A stretch of DNA of 7,788 bases, from positions 2,780-10,567 of the forward strand of contig PALY01000039.1 of NCBI GenBank assembly GCA_002707085.1. The letters run 5' to 3'. The notes beneath the pieces were generated by a model. That model worked only from the letters and a program-made list of their open reading frames with translations. It was not told where the DNA came from and made no database searches. Origin of the DNA: Deltaproteobacteria bacterium (lineage in GTDB: Bacteria; Myxococcota_A; UBA796). Both the position numbers and the translations under genes were made by a program. Of the stretch, positions 1 to 6,340 are shown one piece after another (position 1 is the first letter of the stretch; the number at the start of each line of letters is the position of its first letter).

Positions 1-2487
1 CACATGAAGGGTGGCCCATCAGTGGAGGTGCTTCTGGACCTCGCACTCGGCGCGGATGCGGCCATTGCTCGAGCAGCGGCTGACGTCCTGAAGACTCAGG
101 TCTTTCTGTATGAAGCGGATACGGATCGCCTGGCCGAGGCTCATGGCAGCGGAAACGCCATCGCATCAGAGCTCCTCAACAGCTACGCGAAGGCGGAGTT
201 CTTCACCCAGCTGCCCCCGATCGACGAGATCATCAAGGTCGTGACTTATGTCACAGCGGTGGGCGATGTCTCCACAGACTTGCTCTCACCGGGGAGCGAT
301 GCGCACTCGCGCGCGGATCGCGAGCTGCACGGACAGTGTTTGTTCGAGCACAACAAGGAATCTCAGGGCGTATTGCTCTCGCTCAAGGAGCAGCATCCTG
401 ACAAGCGGGTCATGCTCGTGGCGGACAAGGGCACCATGGGTGTGGGTTCATCTCGGATGTCCGGTGTGAACAATGTGGCGCTGTGGACAGGGGTCCAGGC
501 CAGTCCCTATGTGCCATTCATCAACATCGCGCCGATCGTGGGCGGGACCAACGGCATCTCGCCCATCTTCCTCACGACAGTTGGCGTGACCGGGGGCATC
601 GGCGTCGACCTTAAGAACTGGGTCAAGAAGCGGGACGCCAATGGCCAGACTGTGCTCGATGAGGATGGCGAGCCGGTGCTCGAGCAGGCGTTCTCTATAG
701 ACACCGGCACCGTACTCACGATCAACACCAAGACCAAGAAGCTCTACAACGAAGACGAATCCCAAGAGCTCTGCGACATCTCAGCGGCCCTGACGCCGCA
801 GAAGCTGGAGTTCATCCGTGCGCAGGGCTCATATGCTGTGGTCTTCGGTAAGAAGCTGCAGAGCACAGCTGCGGGCATCTTGGGCATCGATGCGCCCGCG
901 GTCTACGCCACGTCCAAGGAAATCTCTCATGCTGGGCAGGGCCTCACGGCAGTTGAGAAGATCTTCAACCGCAATGCGGTGGGTGTGACACCAGGGCAGG
1001 TCCTGCATGCGGGCTCAGATGTGCGGGTGCAGGTCAACATCGTCGGCTCTCAAGACACGACGGGACTGATGACTTCTCAAGAGCTCGAGATGATGGCAGC
1101 CACTGTCATCTCACCCACGGTGGACGGCTCTTACCAGTCGGGTTGCCACACCGCCTCAGTCTGGGACATCAAGTCCCGTCGGAACATTCCCAAGTTGATG
1201 AGCTTCATGAACAGGTTTGGTCTCATCACGGGCCGTGATCCCGAGGGTGAGTACCCGCCGATGACTGACGTCATCCACAAGGTGCTGAATGACCTCACGG
1301 TGGATGACTGGGACGTCATCATCGGGGGTGACTCCCACACCCGGATGTCCAAGGGTGTGGCCTTCGGCGCGGACTCTGGGACTGTGGCCCTCGCGTTGGC
1401 AACGGGAGAGGCGACCATGCCCATTCCACAGTCGGTCAAGGTGACCTTCAAGGGCACGCTCAAGGACCACATGGACTTCCGTGATGTCGTTCATGCCACT
1501 CAGGCTCAGATGCTGAAGAAATTCGGCGACAATGTCTTCCAGGGCAAGATCATTGAGGTCCACATCGGGACGCTTCTGTCGGATCAAGCCTTCACCTTCA
1601 CCGACTGGACAGCGGAGATGAAGGCCAAGGCATCGATCTGTATTTCTGAGCCGGACACGCTCATTGAGTCACTCGAGATCGCCCAGCGCCGTATCCAGGT
1701 CATGATCGATAAAGGCATGGACAACGACAAGCAGGTCCTCCAAGGCCTCATCGATAAGGCCGAGGCCAGGATTGCCGGCATTCGCTCGGGGGAGGCGCCA
1801 GTACTCACCCCAGATCAGGACGCAGAGTATTCCGCAGAGTTTGTGGTCGACCTCGATCAGATCGTCGAGCCCATGATCGCTGATCCTGACGTGAACAATG
1901 ACGACGTCTCCAAGCGCTACACCCACGACACCATCCGGCCCATCTCCTACTACGGTGGGTCCAAGGCGGTCGACCTTGGCTTCGTCGGCTCCTGCATGGT
2001 GCACAAGGGCGACATGAAGATCATCTCCCAGATGCTCAAGAACATTGAGCGTCAGGAGGGGGCGGTCGAGTTCAAGGCGCCCTTGGTGGTCGCACCGCCG
2101 ACCTACAACATCGTCGATGAGCTCAAGGCGGAGGGCGACTGGGCAGTGCTTCAGAAGTACTCGGGCTTTGAGTTCGACGACAACGCGCCCAAGGGCAGTG
2201 CGCGCACCGCCTACGAGAACATGATGTACCTGGAGCGCCCTGGCTGTAACCTCTGTATGGGGAACCAAGAGAAGGCTGAGAAGGGCGACACGGTCATGGC
2301 CACCTCGACCCGACTGTTCCAGGGACGGGTCGTTGCGGACAGCGACGACAAGAAGGGCGAGTCGCTGCTGGCGTCAACGCCTGTGGTGGTCCTGTCCACC
2401 ATCCTTGGTCGTACGCCGAGCATCGAGGAGTACCTGGCTGCCGTCGAAGGCATCAACCTCACCAGCTACGCACCGCCGGTAAGCTGA
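1..2487 (+). CDS. acnB: Aconitate hydratase B (AcnB), 5'-truncated by window edge
   Basis: This encodes a cytosolic [4Fe-4S] enzyme that interconverts citrate and isocitrate in the TCA cycle; family members often also dehydrate 2-methylisocitrate. The frame is open through base 1 (His codon before the Met at base 4). That Met lies in the segment matching the 'MQGGYNIHPLID' stretch of E. coli AcnB, so it is internal and roughly 95 N-terminal residues (part of the HEAT-like domain) lie upstream. Counting that Met as 1, visible signatures are the DLLSPG stretch near 92, GSSR 148-151, GSQDTTG from 348, GGDSHTR 441-447, cluster ligands C664, C748 and C751 (GSCM and GCNLCMGN), and the substrate-binding STR 768-770. 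The first-to-second ligand spacing is 84 residues against 59 in E. coli, showing an insert of about 25 residues typical of the long AcnB form. It converges with the membrane-protein gene, with 16 bases between the two stops. Confidence 0.96.
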   Translation, partial: HMKGGPSVEVLLDLALGADAAIARAAADVLKTQVFLYEADTDRLAEAHGSGNAIASELLNSYAKAEFFTQLPPIDEIIKVVTYVTAVGDVSTDLLSPGSDAHSRADRELHGQCLFEHNKESQGVLLSLKEQHPDKRVMLVADKGTMGVGSSRMSGVNNVALWTGVQASPYVPFINIAPIVGGTNGISPIFLTTVGVTGGIGVDLKNWVKKRDANGQTVLDEDGEPVLEQAFSIDTGTVLTINTKTKKLYNEDESQELCDISAALTPQKLEFIRAQGSYAVVFGKKLQSTAAGILGIDAPAVYATSKEISHAGQGLTAVEKIFNRNAVGVTPGQVLHAGSDVRVQVNIVGSQDTTGLMTSQELEMMAATVISPTVDGSYQSGCHTASVWDIKSRRNIPKLMSFMNRFGLITGRDPEGEYPPMTDVIHKVLNDLTVDDWDVIIGGDSHTRMSKGVAFGADSGTVALALATGEATMPIPQSVKVTFKGTLKDHMDFRDVVHATQAQMLKKFGDNVFQGKIIEVHIGTLLSDQAFTFTDWTAEMKAKASICISEPDTLIESLEIAQRRIQVMIDKGMDNDKQVLQGLIDKAEARIAGIRSGEAPVLTPDQDAEYSAEFVVDLDQIVEPMIADPDVNNDDVSKRYTHDTIRPISYYGGSKAVDLGFVGSCMVHKGDMKIISQMLKNIERQEGAVEFKAPLVVAPPTYNIVDELKAEGDWAVLQKYSGFEFDDNAPKGSARTAYENMMYLERPGCNLCMGNQEKAEKGDTVMATSTRLFQGRVVADSDDKKGESLLASTPVVVLSTILGRTPSIEEYLAAVEGINLTSYAPPVS

Positions 2488-2503
2488 GTCGCTGCGGTCG
2501 CGC

Positions 2504-3454
2504 TCAGCGGCGCGCGAAGAGTGACGGCAGCCCCATGCAGACTGCGGGCAAGTGTGCGACGACCCAGTAGACAGTCGCGTAGGCGAGGGCACCCGTCGGG
2601 TCTGCGCCGAAGTGAGGCAGCACCAGGCTGCTCGCAGCGTCCGGTCCTGCGGCCATGGTGGGGGGCAGGACGAATGAGGCCAGGCTCGAGACCGCTAAGA
2701 CCATCGATGCGGACGTCACCGGATCATCCACGCCCGCGCCGCTGGCCATCATCGCCAGGCTGAAGGCGACCACGACGACCACGACCTGGGCCGCCGCAAC
2801 TGCACTCTGAATCATCAGGTAGCGACCACTGCCCACCATCTGTGCCGTCTCGATCAGGATCTGCTGGACCAGTGCCAGGATGCGTGACTGAGGGGCTGGC
2901 CGGTCCCGGAGCTGTCGTCCCAAGATGCCCATGGTGGCCAGCACGATGCATCCACCCAGCAAGGCGAGACCGATCCACATGGCTGGGTTCTGGTCACTGC
3001 CCATGATGTCCGCCCACTGGGCGGCTCCCATACCGAGCACCGCCATTAAGAAAAAGGCGAACAGGGCGGCCTCCAAGAAGCTCGTCACACCCACGGCTGC
3101 TGTGCCTACGGGGACGGGGACTTCACACTCGCGCTCCAGCATGGCAATGGCTGCCACATCACCGGCGCGGGCAGGCAGAGCGAGGTTGAGGACACCGGCG
3201 ACCAGGCCCAAGGAGATCACCCGCGGCAGGGGCGGGCGAGGAACCGGCAGGGCCAGCCACAAGCGCGCTTCATGGACGAGGAGGCCTACGGCTTTGACCA
3301 GGAGCGCGCCGACCAACATCCAGAGAGAGCCCCCCTTGAGGGTCTGCCAGACAGCACCCAGGTTGGCGTCTCTGAACAGGGCCCAGAGGATGAGTGCCGA
3401 GACTGCCAGCTGCGCCAGCATACGGGCCGCTGGTTTGCTTAGAAGTTCGCGCAC
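2504..3454 (-). CDS. LPG-synthase-TM / flippase-like integral membrane protein (PF03706-like)
   Basis: A 316-residue polytopic inner-membrane protein. Hydrophobic segments lie near residues 12-27, 43-61, 79-95, 123-142, 159-178, 213-238, 249-266 and 289-310. The motif ALPARAGDV (92-100), followed by a charged 'LEREC' segment and a Glu-bearing helix (about 125-135), is the conserved core of the lysylphosphatidylglycerol-synthase transmembrane family. Members are flippases or membrane partners of lipid- and glycan-modifying enzymes. There is no C-terminal synthase domain, so it is the stand-alone TM type. The usual C-terminal Pro/Gly-rich segment with Glu appears here as PPTMAAGPDAA (264-274), a divergent version. 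The GTG start at 3454 is preferred because GAGGTGA sits 7 nt upstream; an ATG at 3421 is the alternative. The gene overlaps the lipoprotein gene by 16 bases and is last in the operon. A GT-rich run near 2767-2785 encodes a poly-Val stretch. The substrate is unknown. Confidence 0.82.
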   Translation of the reverse strand: MRELLSKPAARMLAQLAVSALILWALFRDANLGAVWQTLKGGSLWMLVGALLVKAVGLLVHEARLWLALPVPRPPLPRVISLGLVAGVLNLALPARAGDVAAIAMLERECEVPVPVGTAAVGVTSFLEAALFAFFLMAVLGMGAAQWADIMGSDQNPAMWIGLALLGGCIVLATMGILGRQLRDRPAPQSRILALVQQILIETAQMVGSGRYLMIQSAVAAAQVVVVVVAFSLAMMASGAGVDDPVTSASMVLAVSSLASFVLPPTMAAGPDAASSLVLPHFGADPTGALAYATVYWVVAHLPAVCMGLPSLFARR

Positions 3455-4020
3455 TCGATCGTCACCTCGTAGTTACCGTAGACGCCCCCCTTCCCATCCA
3501 CAGCGATGAGATAGGAGACCTCTCGATTGGTGGCGGACATGGTCGCGCCTCCGCCTCTCGGCGTCAGGTCGGCCTGGCACTCGCCGATGCGCTGGGCGTG
3601 GGCGAGCTTTGGGCACTCAAGGCTGCGGTCACTCCACCGCATCGCGAAGACATCCAGATCGCCACAATCACTGACCAGCTTAGCGGTGGCGTTGGTCTGC
3701 GGGGGCACCACAAATTTGTAGACCATCTCAGGGCCTGGGTGCCCACCGGGACTCGACACTGCCATGCAGGTTGCTCGCCGGTAGAACTCATCAGACCAGT
3801 CTGAGCGGCCCATTTTGTTGTTGCCCTTGACCGTGTCGCCGCATCGGAGGGTACGGGTGACGCACCCGCTGGGCCGTCGACTCGAGAACAGGGGGTCGCA
3901 CTCTACTGTGAGGGGCGCCCACTCCTCATTCATAAATTCAAGTGCAGGGACGAACTTCGCCGCAAAAGGCCCCAGCGTCTCGCAGCCGGAGAGCAGCAGC
4001 AGGGCTGGGAGCATCGTCAC
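3439..4020 (-). CDS. Cys-rich lipoprotein with PPC-like C-terminal domain
   Basis: A 193-residue protein with a lipobox LLSGC ending at C13, so it is probably lipidated and anchored in the envelope. Eight further cysteines (41, 53, 60, 85, 119, 136, 148, 190) would allow four disulfides in an oxidising compartment. From about residue 97 the pattern resembles pre-peptidase C-terminal (PPC-like) beta domains: 'EMVYKFVVP', then 'DLDVFAM', then 'YLIAVDG', ending 'GNYEVTIEC'. The signal region is unusually short and uncharged (Met-Thr-Met before the hydrophobic core). The GTG start at 4020 shares GTGA with the acetyltransferase stop and has GAGGAG 8 nt upstream; ATG at 4014 is the alternative, and I found no usable start further upstream. 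No enzymatic motif was seen. The fold assignment rests on pattern resemblance only. Confidence 0.8.
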   Translation of the reverse strand: MTMLPALLLLSGCETLGPFAAKFVPALEFMNEEWAPLTVECDPLFSSRRPSGCVTRTLRCGDTVKGNNKMGRSDWSDEFYRRATCMAVSSPGGHPGPEMVYKFVVPPQTNATAKLVSDCGDLDVFAMRWSDRSLECPKLAHAQRIGECQADLTPRGGGATMSATNREVSYLIAVDGKGGVYGNYEVTIECANF

Positions 4021-4565
4021 GCACCCAGCTCCTCGCGGAGGAGCCCGTACATGGAGCTGTCTGCAGCCTTGCCCTCGCTGTCGAGGCCACCGCGGAGGAC
4101 GCCTTCGACCTGAAAATTGAGTCGGCCCAGGACCTTCCTCGCGCCGTCATCGCCAGCATGAACACGCGCCTCAAAGCGGGCCACATCTGGAAACGCTGCA
4201 GCGAGGTACTCCAACAAGGCTCCGACGGCTTCCGTGGCCAGGCCCTGGCCAGCCATGTCCGGGTGCAGCACCCAGCCGACCTCGATTGCGGGCGGAGAGA
4301 GCCATACCTGCCGGAAGGCGAGACCGCCGATGAGTTGTCGCTCGAAGGTGACGCCAAGATCGCAGCGGGGTGGGCGACCATAGCGGGCGATGGTGTCGGC
4401 CATGTACCGGGCGACTGATGCGGCATCGGTGCCGCCCAGCCAATTGCCGTACCGCTGCGCAGAGTACGCGCTGGTGAATTGGTGGACTGCCTTGAGATCA
4501 CCCACTGTCATGGGTCGAATGACCAGGCGCTCTGTGGTGATGGTCGGGGGGCTCCAGCCGTTCAT
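4017..4565 (-). CDS. GNAT family N-acetyltransferase (RimJ/RimL-like)
   Basis: A 182-residue cytosolic acyl-CoA-dependent acetyltransferase. It opens with TERLVIRPMT (11-20), the usual first strand of RimJ/RimL/SpeG-like GNATs ('T-x-R-L-x-L-R'). Motif A is IEVGWVLHPDMAGQGLATEA (94-113), whose AGQGLA loop binds the acetyl-CoA pyrophosphate. Motif B follows as GARKVLGRLNFQVEGVLR (141-158), matching the family's 'S-x-x-V-x-x-K-x-G-F-x-x-E-G' region. Length is normal for the family. The ATG start overlaps the upstream rhodanese-like stop in an ATGA, with GGAG 10 nt upstream, and its own stop overlaps the lipoprotein start, so all three are probably translationally coupled. The acceptor could be a ribosomal protein N-terminus, an amino sugar or a small molecule; the sequence does not decide this. 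Confidence 0.9.
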   Translation of the reverse strand: MNGWSPPTITTERLVIRPMTVGDLKAVHQFTSAYSAQRYGNWLGGTDAASVARYMADTIARYGRPPRCDLGVTFERQLIGGLAFRQVWLSPPAIEVGWVLHPDMAGQGLATEAVGALLEYLAAAFPDVARFEARVHAGDDGARKVLGRLNFQVEGVLRGGLDSEGKAADSSMYGLLREELGA

Positions 4566-5029
4566 ATCGTCGAATCTCCGGTCGGGTCATTGGTGCGCGA
4601 CCAGGCTGCTGAGCCGCCTCGGAGGGACCAAGTCTCGTCGAGTCCTCGATGCCTCAGGAAGCGCACGACAGTGTCGCTCTTGGTCTGGTCATCGGCGATG
4701 ACCACAACAGTCGAGTTGGGGGGCAGCTCCGCGATGCGTATGCCGACCTCTCCCAGGGGGATGTGCAGGACGCCGTTGATGCGCACAGGCAGGTCGGAGA
4801 CGTCCACGACACAGCCCGAGCTGAGGGCCTCGGTGGCGACCTCACCGTCGACGTGGATGTCGCCGGGGTCGAAGTCGTTTGGCACCGAGATGTCCATCCC
4901 CTTTTTCGCCTGGCTTGCTGCTGCATCTCGCGCAGCGTGATCTGTCCACTTCTTGGACTCGTTCGCTTGCACGGCGCGCGCCACGCCGCCGAGGACCTTG
5001 AAGGGGAGATTGAGTACCTTTCCAATCAT
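4562..5029 (-). CDS. Rhodanese-like domain protein lacking the catalytic cysteine
   Basis: A 155-residue protein whose C-terminal part (about 58-145) reads as a single rhodanese fold: CVVDVSD (73-79) for the usual 'DvRe' strand, VLHIPLGEV (87-95) for 'GAihiPl', VVVIADDQTKSD (108-119) for the active-site strand and loop, and WSLRGGSAAW (134-143) for 'v~~l~GG~~aW'. In active sulfurtransferases the loop is 'C-x-x-G-x-R-S'; here the Cys position is Ala112 and the only Cys is C73, outside the loop. It is therefore unlikely to transfer sulfur by the standard mechanism and may be a binding or regulatory domain. Residues 1-22 form a likely amphipathic helix with no lipobox, perhaps membrane-associating. 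It is the first gene of the operon. No Shine-Dalgarno precedes the ATG, and a TATAGT hexamer sits 7 nt upstream. Confidence 0.75.
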   Translation of the reverse strand: MIGKVLNLPFKVLGGVARAVQANESKKWTDHAARDAAASQAKKGMDISVPNDFDPGDIHVDGEVATEALSSGCVVDVSDLPVRINGVLHIPLGEVGIRIAELPPNSTVVVIADDQTKSDTVVRFLRHRGLDETWSLRGGSAAWSRTNDPTGDSTI

Positions 5030-5036
5030 GGCGCAG

Positions 5037-5042
5037 ACTATA
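5037..5042 (-). promoter_or_regulatory. Candidate -10 element for the operon, suggesting leaderless transcription
   Basis: On the minus strand TATAGT (5 of 6 to TATAAT) lies exactly 7 nt before the ATG of the rhodanese-like gene. Transcription would start at or beside the A of the ATG. No purine-rich ribosome binding site exists in this stretch, which fits a leaderless mRNA. No TTGACA-like -35 is present at 16-18 nt. Instead GGAACC (5058-5053) lies 10 nt upstream, and an ECF-type reading (GGAAC, 15 nt, GTCTG) is an alternative. Confidence 0.4.
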
Positions 5043-5050
5043 CCGCGTCT

Positions 5051-5087
5051 GAGGTTCCACCGGTGCGTTGAATGGCTGCGGAACCTC
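5051..5087. repeat. Inverted repeat in the divergent intergenic region, possible operator
   Basis: GAGGTTCC (5051-5058) and GGAACCTC (5080-5087) are perfect 8-bp inverted copies separated by 21 bases. Arm centres are about 29 bp apart, close to three helical turns. The right end of the operon lies 22 bases to the left, and the glycosyltransferase start lies 100 bases to the right. The left arm lies directly upstream of the candidate -10 of the operon. This could be a split binding site for a dimeric regulator or a weak long-loop hairpin. Confidence 0.45.
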
Positions 5088-5187
5088 CGCAGGCAGTGGG
5101 GTTGGGGTGCGGTGACTTCGATCCCCTTCCGCCGATTTGATACAGCCCGGAGACCCGCGGTACACCCCAGTCAGATAGGATGTGGCG
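5088..5187 (+). promoter_or_regulatory. Upstream region of the glycosyltransferase gene
   Basis: Two weak options are visible. TTGATA (5137-5142) is a fair -35, but its partner at an 18-nt spacer, TACACC (5161-5166), is poor. TAGGAT (5176-5181) is a better -10 but has no -35, and it would give a start at the GTG itself. The same bases supply AGGA (5177-5180), which is 7 nt before GTG 5188 and can serve as a ribosome binding site. A promoter must lie between 5030 and 5187 for this divergent gene, but its exact position is not decided. Confidence 0.3.
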
Positions 5188-6279
5188 GTGCGAATCTTGA
5201 TGGCCACGCGGCGGTTTCCGCCAGATGCATTCTCCGGCACGGACACGGTGTTTAAGGCGCTCTATGAGCAGGCCCGGACCAAGCACGAGGTGAGACTCGT
5301 GGCGGGGTGGCAGGGTGGCCGAGATCGCATCCCGACAGAGGCCATCGGGGTGAAGCTCGCGGGCTTGGGTGTGGGTAATCAGTGGCTCGCGATGGCCAAG
5401 GCCATTCGGTCCGAGGTCAAGCGGTGGCGGCCTGATGTGGTGCTCAGCAACAACATTGAAGTTCCGCCTACCGGCACGCCCACGGTCTGTGTGGTGCACG
5501 ATCTGGACTTTGGAGAGCCTGGTGGTCGACCGGTGGGTCGTCGGTTCGAGGGCTGGATGAGCCGGGCTCGGCGCACAGCGTATGGACTTCGGAGTCGGGG
5601 CCTCTCCCGCGTGGTTGCTGTCAGCGAGACCGCTCGAATGGCGCTGCTCGATGCGGGGGTGAGCGATGCACGCATCACCGTTGTGCGCAACGGCGTGGAC
5701 ACTGTCCGCTTCTCGCCTCAGCCGCGTGATGGCGAGCGCGAGACCATTCGCTTTTTGCATCCAGCACGGGTCCTTCCCGGAAAGGGTCAGCACCTGACCA
5801 TCGATGCTGTCGCGCGACTCCCTCGGCTCCACAAGCGCCGGGCGGAGCTCCACATCGTGGGTTCAGTGGCCGACAGCGTCTATCTCGATCAAGTCCGGGT
5901 GCAGGCCTACAATCAGTCTGTGCAATTCCACCTCGATGTGCCGGACATGGTGCCCCACCTACAGGAGGCGGATGTCATACTCTGTCCATCGGTAATGGCA
6001 GAGGGCTTCGGCCTCACAGCCGTGGAGGCGATGGCCTGTGGTGTGCCGGTCATCTGGGCTGATCAGCCGGGGATTCGCGAGGCCACAGGCGGCATCGGGG
6101 TATCGGTCCCTATAGGCGATGTAGAGGCGCTTCGAGGTGCAATGAAGGCCCTCATGGACGACCCGGATGAGCGCAAGCGCCTGGGTGAGGCAGGTCGAGA
6201 GTGGGTGGAGCAGCGCTACAGCTGGGAAGGGGTCTGGGTTCAGTACGAGCAGGTCCTCGCCAACGCCAAGGCGGTCTGA
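5188..6279 (+). CDS. Glycosyltransferase family 4 (GT-B fold)
   Basis: A 363-residue cytosolic or membrane-associated retaining glycosyltransferase that moves sugar from a nucleotide-sugar donor to a lipid- or glycan-linked acceptor. The N-terminus MRILMATRRFPPDAFSGTDT is the first Rossmann strand plus glycine loop of GT4 enzymes. VVHDLDFG follows near residues 102-109. NGVD (168-171) marks the domain junction, and ARVLPGKG (193-200) carries the phosphate-contacting Arg194 and Lys199. The EGFGLTAVE block (272-280) is the E-x7-E donor-binding motif, followed by AMACGVPVI. GTG 5188 is preferred over GTG 5182 because the protein then begins directly at the first strand and AGGA lies 7 nt upstream, rather than 1 nt. 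It is divergent from the four-gene operon. Donor and acceptor cannot be read from the sequence. Confidence 0.92.
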   Translation: MRILMATRRFPPDAFSGTDTVFKALYEQARTKHEVRLVAGWQGGRDRIPTEAIGVKLAGLGVGNQWLAMAKAIRSEVKRWRPDVVLSNNIEVPPTGTPTVCVVHDLDFGEPGGRPVGRRFEGWMSRARRTAYGLRSRGLSRVVAVSETARMALLDAGVSDARITVVRNGVDTVRFSPQPRDGERETIRFLHPARVLPGKGQHLTIDAVARLPRLHKRRAELHIVGSVADSVYLDQVRVQAYNQSVQFHLDVPDMVPHLQEADVILCPSVMAEGFGLTAVEAMACGVPVIWADQPGIREATGGIGVSVPIGDVEALRGAMKALMDDPDERKRLGEAGREWVEQRYSWEGVWVQYEQVLANAKAV

Positions 6280-6301
6280 CAGGCAGAAAAGTCCTGTCTG
6301 T
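6279..6301 (+). terminator. Small hairpin after the glycosyltransferase, weak terminator candidate
   Basis: Bases 6279-6286 can pair with 6294-6301 (8 pairs including one G-T wobble) around a 7-base loop AAAAGTC. The hairpin starts at the last base of the stop codon. It is not followed by a T tract, so intrinsic termination is doubtful; it may be a processing or stability element, or chance. Confidence 0.2.
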
Positions 6302-6316
6302 GAGGCGAGCCTGCGC

Positions 6317-6340
6317 GATAATGCTGCTCTGGAGGACAGG
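6317..6340 (+). promoter_or_regulatory. Candidate -10 and ribosome binding site of the dioxygenase gene
   Basis: GATAAT (6317-6322) is a good -10-like hexamer and GGAGG (6331-6335) is a strong ribosome binding site 5 nt before the ATG at 6341. The site fixes the start here, although the frame stays open upstream into the glycosyltransferase gene. No convincing -35 was found, so readthrough from the glycosyltransferase gene is also possible. Confidence 0.45.

Noticed and set aside
1156..2268. Minus-strand open frames of 143 and 199 residues opposite acnB
   Set aside because: They lie entirely antisense to a gene with unmistakable AcnB motifs, show no recognisable domain, and are expected in GC-rich DNA.
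2483..2508. GCTGAG/CTCAGC inverted repeat at the convergent stop junction of acnB and the membrane-protein gene
   Set aside because: The stem is only 6 bp with a 14-base loop, no T tract follows on either strand, and much of it is coding, so a bidirectional terminator cannot be claimed.
2925..3509. 194-residue plus-strand frame opposite the membrane protein
   Set aside because: It is Arg/Pro/Ser-rich with no motif, whereas the minus strand gives eight hydrophobic segments and the RAGD motif.
3942..4418. 158-residue plus-strand frame opposite the acetyltransferase
   Set aside because: The opposite strand has GNAT motifs and start/stop overlaps with its neighbours; this frame has no family features.
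5182..5187. GTG at 5182 as start of the glycosyltransferase
   Set aside because: AGGA is only 1 nt upstream of it, whereas GTG 5188 has proper spacing and gives the usual MRIL N-terminus.
5038..5853. 271-residue minus-strand open frame opposite the glycosyltransferase
   Set aside because: It is antisense to clear GT4 sequence, its translation is low-complexity His/Arg/Pro-rich, and it would run through the divergent control region.
6167..6340. Upstream extension of the dioxygenase frame into the glycosyltransferase gene
   Set aside because: The ATG at 6341 has a GGAGG ribosome binding site and begins a proper Tat signal; the extension would place over 50 residues before it in a shadow frame.
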